A DNA stretch of 7,674 nt from JBCCQH01 sp039024435 (GTDB lineage Bacteria > Bacteroidota > Bacteroidia > J057 > JADKCL01). Every line of letters starts with the position of its first letter. The stretch's first letter is position 1. The translations under genes were made by a program, and so were the position numbers. Location: NCBI GenBank assembly GCA_039024435.1, contig JBCCQH010000182.1, forward strand, positions 1 through 7,674, read 5' to 3'. The notes beneath the pieces were generated by a model that was given only the letters and a program-made list of their open reading frames with translations, did not search any database and was not told the origin of the DNA. Shown one piece after another: positions 1-7,674 of the stretch.

Positions 1-3
1 ACC

Positions 4-171
4 TAAGAGGCTGTTTAAATTTAATTCTGCGATTTTGCTATGGCATCTTTTTCCGCCCCTCTTCCGCTATTTTCTCGCCCATAGCTTTGGCTATGGACTC
101 CAAAATGAGCTTCGATGGACAAAAAAATCTGCGATAGCAAATTTCACAAACCAATTTTAAACAGCCTCTTA
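4..171. repeat. Palindromic MITE-like repeat, copy 1
   Basis: A 168-bp element with perfect 16-bp terminal inverted repeats at 4-19 and 156-171 (TAAGAGGCTGTTTAAA and its complement). The centre carries a hairpin with a 7-bp stem, CCATAGC at 79-85 and GCTATGG at 90-96, around the loop TTTG. The ends and the hairpin share the same symmetry axis (87.5), and by hand count about 55 of 82 mirrored positions are Watson-Crick pairs, so the whole element is one imperfect palindrome with no register shift. Well-paired blocks include 34-41 with 134-141, 48-52 with 123-127 and 69-73 with 102-106. TA lies at both outer edges, which would fit a TA target duplication, although the palindrome makes this ambiguous. 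A second copy lies at 4759-4926. No protein is encoded. It could be a non-autonomous transposon (MITE), a REP-like element or a structured RNA. Confidence 0.85.
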
Positions 172-334
172 CACCGCGCTACCGGCGAAAAATGCTCATT
201 TTCTCTCGATTCTGGGAACAAATCTTACATCCCCCCCGCACATTGAACAAACACTTCACAAAACGCCGCCAATCCTTTCATTTGGGGCACCTGCGTGGCA
301 TTGCTGCGTAAATTGTCACCGATAATTCCGCGCA
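172..334 (+). other. Leader region upstream of the sensor kinase
   Basis: This 163-bp stretch separates the repeat from the kinase ATG and should hold its promoter, but no convincing TTG/TAnnTTTG pair is visible. Weak candidates for the -7 box are TTCATTTG at 277-284 and TAAATTGT at 309-316, each with one clear mismatch and no -33 element at the usual spacing. A run of seven C occurs at 231-237. No Shine-Dalgarno sequence precedes the ATG, which is common in Bacteroidota. No small gene is supported here. Confidence 0.4.
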
Positions 335-4729
<4,395 letters not shown>

Positions 4730-4758
4730 GCCCGCAATGGCCGATCCCTAACTGTCTT

Positions 4759-4926
4759 TAAGCGGCGGTTTAAATTTAATTCTGCGACTTTGCTGGGGCA
4801 TCTTTTTTCACCCCTCTTCCGCTATTTTCTCGCCCATAGCTCGGGCTATGGACGCCAAAATGAGCTTCGATGGACAAAAAAATCTGCGCTCGCAATTTTC
4901 ATAAACCAATTTTAAACCGCCTCTAA
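4759..4926. repeat. Palindromic MITE-like repeat, copy 2
   Basis: The second copy of the element at 4-171, in the same orientation and of the same length, with 16 substitutions and no indels (152/168 identical). Its arms are TAAGCGGCGGTTTAAA at 4759-4774 and TTTAAACCGCCTCTAA at 4911-4926, with the inner 11 bp perfectly paired. The central hairpin stem at 4834-4840/4845-4851 is unchanged, while its loop differs (TCGG instead of TTTG). Two substitution pairs preserve base pairing relative to copy 1: T-A to G-C at 4767/4918 and at 4796/4889. The element starts 29 bp after the kinase stop codon and ends 91 bp before bioA. It could act as a 3' stabilising or terminating structure for the kinase transcript, but it has no tight GC stem followed by a T run, so that role is only a possibility. 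Confidence 0.85.
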
Positions 4927-5002
4927 CTACTAGAATCCAAATTTCCGAGCGAAAGCGGAAAATTGTGGAAGTTTACATTTCCGGAAGCTGAATCGGGTTT
5001 GT

Positions 5003-5010
5003 TATATTTG
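5003..5010 (+). promoter_or_regulatory. Bacteroidota-type -7 box for bioA
   Basis: TATATTTG fits the Bacteroidota -7 consensus TAnnTTTG exactly and ends 7 nt before the bioA ATG. Transcription would then begin within a few bases of the start codon, giving a leaderless or nearly leaderless mRNA. No TTG lies at the usual -33 distance: the nearest upstream TTG, at 4963-4965, is too far away. No BirA-like or BioV-like operator was recognised. Confidence 0.5.
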
Positions 5011-5017
5011 CCGCGCT

Positions 5018-6310
5018 ATGAGCAATTCGACGGTTCGGAATCTCGCCCAGCGTGACCAAGCGGTTATCTGGCATCCTTACACCCAAATGTCCACCGCCGC
5101 TGAGCCCCTTCCGGTCGTCCGGGGGGACGGAGCGCGCCTGATTTTGGAAGATGGCCGCTCCATCCTGGACATGATCTCGTCTTGGTGGGTGACGGTCCAT
5201 GGCCACGCCCACCCCAAGATCGCCGATGCGATCGGGCTACAGGCGCGGACACTAGAACAGGTGATTTTTGCTGGTTGTACCCATCCGCAGGCAGTGGAAC
5301 TCGCCGAGCGTTTATTGGTAAAAATCGGCGCACCGATGACCCGGGTCTTCTTTACTGACGACGGCTCCACCGCGGTCGAAGTGGGCCTGAAAATGGCCTG
5401 GCAGTACTGGCAAAATCGGGGAGAAAATCGGACGCGCATCATCGCCATGGAACACGCTTACCACGGCGACACCTTTGGGGCCATGTCGGTATCGGCGCGC
5501 TCGGTATTTACCCAAGCCTTCAATCCGCTCCTTTTTGAAGTACAATCCATCCCGAGTCCGGCGGATGTCAGTGAAGAAGTGTTGTTTTCGGCATTGGCGG
5601 AAGCTTGCCGGGGCGATCAGGCGGTTGCGATCATCTTAGAACCACTCGTCCAGGGAGCGGGCGGCATGAAAATGTATTCGCCGGCAGTGCTGGACCGGAT
5701 CGTGAACTATTGCCAGGAAAAAGGCGTCTTGGTGATTTTCGACGAGGTTATGACTGGCTTTTACCGCACGGGAAAACTGCTTTCTGCCCACCACCTGCAA
5801 CATCGGCCGGACATCATTTGCCTGTCGAAGGGGCTGACCGGGGGATTTTTGCCGATGGCCCTCACGGTGTGCAGCGATGCGGTGTACGAGGCGTTTCTGA
5901 GCCAGGATTCGGGCCGGATGCTGTTCCACGGGCATTCGTTTACCGGTAACCCCCTCGGCTGTGCCGCCGCCAATGCCAGTCTGTCGCTCTTCGAGCGGCC
6001 CGAAACCCAGGCGCGGATTGCCCGGATCGTCGCTCTACAAGCCAAAGCCGCCGAATTTTTCGGGCACAACGAGCGCGTCACCAATGTCCGACAAACGGGG
6101 ACGATCCTCGCCATGGACCTCGTGCAGGAAGGCCCGGCAGGCTATCTGAACGCTTCCGGTAAGGCGATTGCCCAGCACATGCTGGGACACGGAATTTTGA
6201 TTCGGCCTTTGGGGGAGGTGATCTACCTCATGCCACCTTACGTCACGGAACCGGAGGATTTGGAATTGGTCTATGATCGACTCGATCACGAACTGCGCCG
6301 ACCGGATTGA
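5018..6310 (+). CDS. bioA: Adenosylmethionine-8-amino-7-oxononanoate aminotransferase
   Basis: A cytoplasmic PLP enzyme of biotin synthesis that converts 8-amino-7-oxononanoate (KAPA) to 7,8-diaminononanoate (DAPA), with S-adenosylmethionine as amino donor. Its 430 residues match the usual BioA length (E. coli 429). Family signatures run in order: WHPYTQM at 18-24, with Y21 matching E. coli Tyr17; SSWWVTVHGHAHP at 54-66, with the substrate-site Trp pair 56/57; DDGSTAVEVGLKMA at 114-127; AYHGDTFGAMS at 147-157 (Y148, D151); the PLP aspartate D242 in FDEVMTGFYRTGK; the Schiff-base lysine K271 in LSKGLTGG; HGHSFTGNPLGC at 304-315; and R396 in LIRPLG, matching E. coli Arg391. All catalytic residues are present, so the enzyme should be active. 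The ATG is set by the N-terminal motif spacing and by the promoter box just upstream. No other biotin gene is adjacent. The lysine-using BioK variant is less likely given the Tyr and Trp residues. Confidence 0.96.
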   Translation: MSNSTVRNLAQRDQAVIWHPYTQMSTAAEPLPVVRGDGARLILEDGRSILDMISSWWVTVHGHAHPKIADAIGLQARTLEQVIFAGCTHPQAVELAERLLVKIGAPMTRVFFTDDGSTAVEVGLKMAWQYWQNRGENRTRIIAMEHAYHGDTFGAMSVSARSVFTQAFNPLLFEVQSIPSPADVSEEVLFSALAEACRGDQAVAIILEPLVQGAGGMKMYSPAVLDRIVNYCQEKGVLVIFDEVMTGFYRTGKLLSAHHLQHRPDIICLSKGLTGGFLPMALTVCSDAVYEAFLSQDSGRMLFHGHSFTGNPLGCAAANASLSLFERPETQARIARIVALQAKAAEFFGHNERVTNVRQTGTILAMDLVQEGPAGYLNASGKAIAQHMLGHGILIRPLGEVIYLMPPYVTEPEDLELVYDRLDHELRRPD

Positions 6311-6335
6311 GATGGGAAAGGGCAGGAACCGATTT

Positions 6336-6349
6336 GGCGCAAGCGCGCC
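6336..6349. terminator. Short GC hairpin between convergent genes
   Basis: GGCGC and GCGCC pair around an AAGC loop in the 46-bp gap between the bioA stop and the end of the convergent DUF4249 gene. The position suits a bidirectional terminator, but the stem is only 5 bp and no T run follows on either strand, so the assignment is weak. Confidence 0.2.
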
Positions 6350-6356
6350 TCCGGCC

Positions 6357-7304
6357 TTAATTCAGTTTGACTTCGGAAACGGCGAATCCGGCGAAAATTC
6401 CAAGTCCATTCTCGACATTGGAGTAGACCGGGACGGGTTCGGCAAAGGGATTGCCGGCGTTTAGCTGCTGTTGCTGGTAGGAGCGAGCAAATTCGAAAAA
6501 CTCCTCGGACAGGGATACGATGCGCAGTTGCAAATCGTCTTTACCTACGAGGCGGTCGGAATCAACAAAAATCGAAAATTCCTTCTCTACGCCCATAAAC
6601 TGGGCATTGGAAAAGTAGACCCCTTCATCGGTGTAATACCAGACCCCTTCGCCTGAAACATTGCCGGCGTCGACCAGATTGGGGGAAAAAGCCGTCTCAA
6701 ATGAATAAAACTCGATTTTTTCCTCATTGGCGGCATCGCCCAAAACACTCACCAATTCGATGGCGTAGTAATGCGGGTGACCATCATCGACAATAGAAAA
6801 ACGGACTTCCATTAGATCGCGGCCTTCCAGCAGAAGGTTGGTAACGCCACGCTCCGGCTCAAAAGTCAAGCGCGCCGCCCGCGGCACCGTAGCGGTCGCT
6901 TCGGCGGTTTCGTAACCCGGATAAGCAACTTCAATTTTATATTCGCGTCCGGCCCGTACCCTGGAAAAGGCTGTCCGGTAAAAATAAAATGTCTGTTCGA
7001 TCGTCCGGTCCGCTTCCAGGGGATACCAAGGCAGCGCACTGGAGGAATCCAACACAAAATCGGAAATCGCAATGCCATCCTCAGTCAGCGTAATCGCAGC
7101 ATCGCTGAGGCTGGTCAGGGCATTGCCCTGGCCTAGATCGGCGGTGGTACTGATTTCGATTTGGAAGAGGCTGTCCTGCCCAAAGAGGCTATTGACCACT
7201 AAATTGGGTTGCCCGGCCCGCAGCTCGAACTCAAGGTCGCGCTCACAAGAGACCAAAATCGGCAACAACAAGATGACGATGAACAGGCGCTGGACGGAAA
7301 CCAT
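6357..7304 (-). CDS. DUF4249-type outer-membrane lipoprotein
   Basis: A 315-residue protein with a lipoprotein signal: a basic N-terminus, a hydrophobic stretch at about residues 7-19 and the lipobox LVSC with C20 as lipidated cysteine. The charged ERDLE after C20 is broadly like the acidic export signals of Bacteroidota surface lipoproteins. Residues following the Cys (QPNLVVNSLFGQDSLFQIEIS, near 32-52) and the later YKIEVAYPGYETAEATATVP stretch (122-141) resemble the DUF4249 family, predicted beta-rich proteins anchored in the outer membrane. The biochemical role of the family is unknown. Members often sit beside TonB-dependent receptors, suggesting a SusD-like accessory role, but none is visible here. 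The gene converges with bioA, with 46 bp between stop codons. Upstream of its ATG on the minus strand lies TATATTCA (7315-7308), a partial -7 box with a TTG at 7333-7331 at rather short spacing, so its promoter is uncertain. Family assignment is by remembered similarity. Confidence 0.8.
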   Translation of the reverse strand: MVSVQRLFIVILLLPILVSCERDLEFELRAGQPNLVVNSLFGQDSLFQIEISTTADLGQGNALTSLSDAAITLTEDGIAISDFVLDSSSALPWYPLEADRTIEQTFYFYRTAFSRVRAGREYKIEVAYPGYETAEATATVPRAARLTFEPERGVTNLLLEGRDLMEVRFSIVDDGHPHYYAIELVSVLGDAANEEKIEFYSFETAFSPNLVDAGNVSGEGVWYYTDEGVYFSNAQFMGVEKEFSIFVDSDRLVGKDDLQLRIVSLSEEFFEFARSYQQQQLNAGNPFAEPVPVYSNVENGLGIFAGFAVSEVKLN

Positions 7305-7367
7305 GAGTGAATATACTAAAATTTACTGGGCAAGTTGGATGAATGTAGGAAAAGCAGTGCATTTAGA

Positions 7368-7390
7368 GAGCCTGAGATATGATCAGGCTC
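7368..7390. other. 8-bp inverted repeat upstream of the DUF4249 gene
   Basis: GAGCCTGA (7368-7375) and TCAGGCTC (7383-7390) form a perfect 8-bp stem around a 7-nt loop. It sits in the 123-bp gap between the two minus-strand genes, 37 nt after the stop of the membrane protein gene and 63 bp before the lipoprotein ATG. It may terminate the upstream transcript, but no T run follows it on the minus strand, so a regulator-binding palindrome is equally possible. Confidence 0.4.
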
Positions 7391-7427
7391 AGTAATGAAC
7401 GCACTTGAACAAGGATGAAGCCGTATT

Positions 7428-7674
7428 TTAGCGCTTTTCGGCCAAATCTTTATCTTGGCGTCGTCTGCCGAGAACAAACGTTGAAACAAGCCCGGTCAAT
7501 CCAGCCGTTCCTAAAAATCCCCCAGCAAATTCATGATCCATCAAAATGCACACAAATCCACAAGCAATCGTAAACATCCCGATTATGAAGCCAAATATTT
7601 GTCCATTGCGCCCTTGATTTACTTCCGCCGGGATTACGATTTTTTCAAGCTCCTGACGGTGCATCATTTGCTGC
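7428..7674 (-). CDS. DUF2335-like small membrane protein (partial, 5' end outside window)
   Basis: The C-terminal part of a predicted inner-membrane protein. The sequence HRQELEKIVIPAEVNQGRNG followed by GQIFGFIIG and AGGFLGTAGLTGLVSTFVLGRRR matches the general pattern of DUF2335 proteins: a soluble, Gln/Glu-rich helix leading into two closely spaced membrane helices and a basic tail. Numbering from the tandem Met codons near the window edge, the helices lie at about residues 22-43 and 47-67, and RRRQDKDLAEKR forms the cytoplasmic end. The reading frame stays open through two further Gln codons to the last base, and family members usually extend further at the N-terminus. The gene therefore probably begins outside the window rather than at those Met codons. 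The function of the family is not known. The gene is in the same orientation as the lipoprotein gene, but the 123-bp gap with a hairpin argues against tight co-transcription. Confidence 0.7.
   Translation of the reverse strand, partial: QQMMHRQELEKIVIPAEVNQGRNGQIFGFIIGMFTIACGFVCILMDHEFAGGFLGTAGLTGLVSTFVLGRRRQDKDLAEKR

Noticed and set aside
231..237. Run of seven C as a possible phase-variation tract upstream of the kinase
   Set aside because: It is short, not clearly placed within a promoter, and no length variation can be seen from one sequence.
4759..4926. Repeat copy 2 as a simple intrinsic terminator of the kinase gene
   Set aside because: The same element occurs upstream of the gene in the same orientation, and its central hairpin is not followed by a T run, so it fits a dispersed repeat better than a terminator.
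7072..7395. 107-codon plus-strand frame over the lipoprotein start region
   Set aside because: It is antisense to the DUF4249 signal peptide and N-terminus, has no recognisable features and shows biased composition.

Overview
The window looks like chromosomal DNA of a Bacteroidota bacterium. The evidence is a periplasmic two-component-propeller/Y_Y_Y hybrid histidine kinase, a DUF4249 lipoprotein, a TAnnTTTG-type -7 promoter box and the lack of clear Shine-Dalgarno sequences. The GC-rich coding regions would fit a Saprospirales/Lewinella-like member, but that placement is a guess. No RNA gene, CRISPR array, phage gene or transposase was found.

Layout. (1) 4-171 is a 168-bp palindromic repeat, followed by a short leader region. 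(2) 335-4729 (+) encodes a 1464-residue hybrid sensor kinase. Its order is signal peptide, 14 propeller repeats, Y_Y_Y domain, one membrane helix, HisKA, HATPase, degenerate receiver, true receiver and Hpt. (3) 4759-4926 is a second copy of the repeat, in the same orientation and of identical length (152 of 168 positions identical). The two copies therefore bracket the kinase gene. (4) 5018-6310 (+) is bioA, the biotin-pathway DAPA aminotransferase, with a promoter box only 7 nt before its ATG. (5) 6357-7304 (-) is a DUF4249-type lipoprotein, convergent with bioA. (6) 7428-7674 (-) is the C-terminal part of a DUF2335-like two-helix membrane protein that runs off the window end.

The genes do not form an obvious pathway. 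The kinase has no response regulator, DNA-binding domain or target operon beside it, bioA has no other bio genes next to it, and the DUF4249 gene has no TonB-dependent receptor in view. The most unusual signal is the repeat. Both copies are palindromic about an exact centre, from the terminal arms to a central 7-bp hairpin. The copies also differ by paired substitutions that preserve base pairing, which suggests a structured or MITE-like mobile element.
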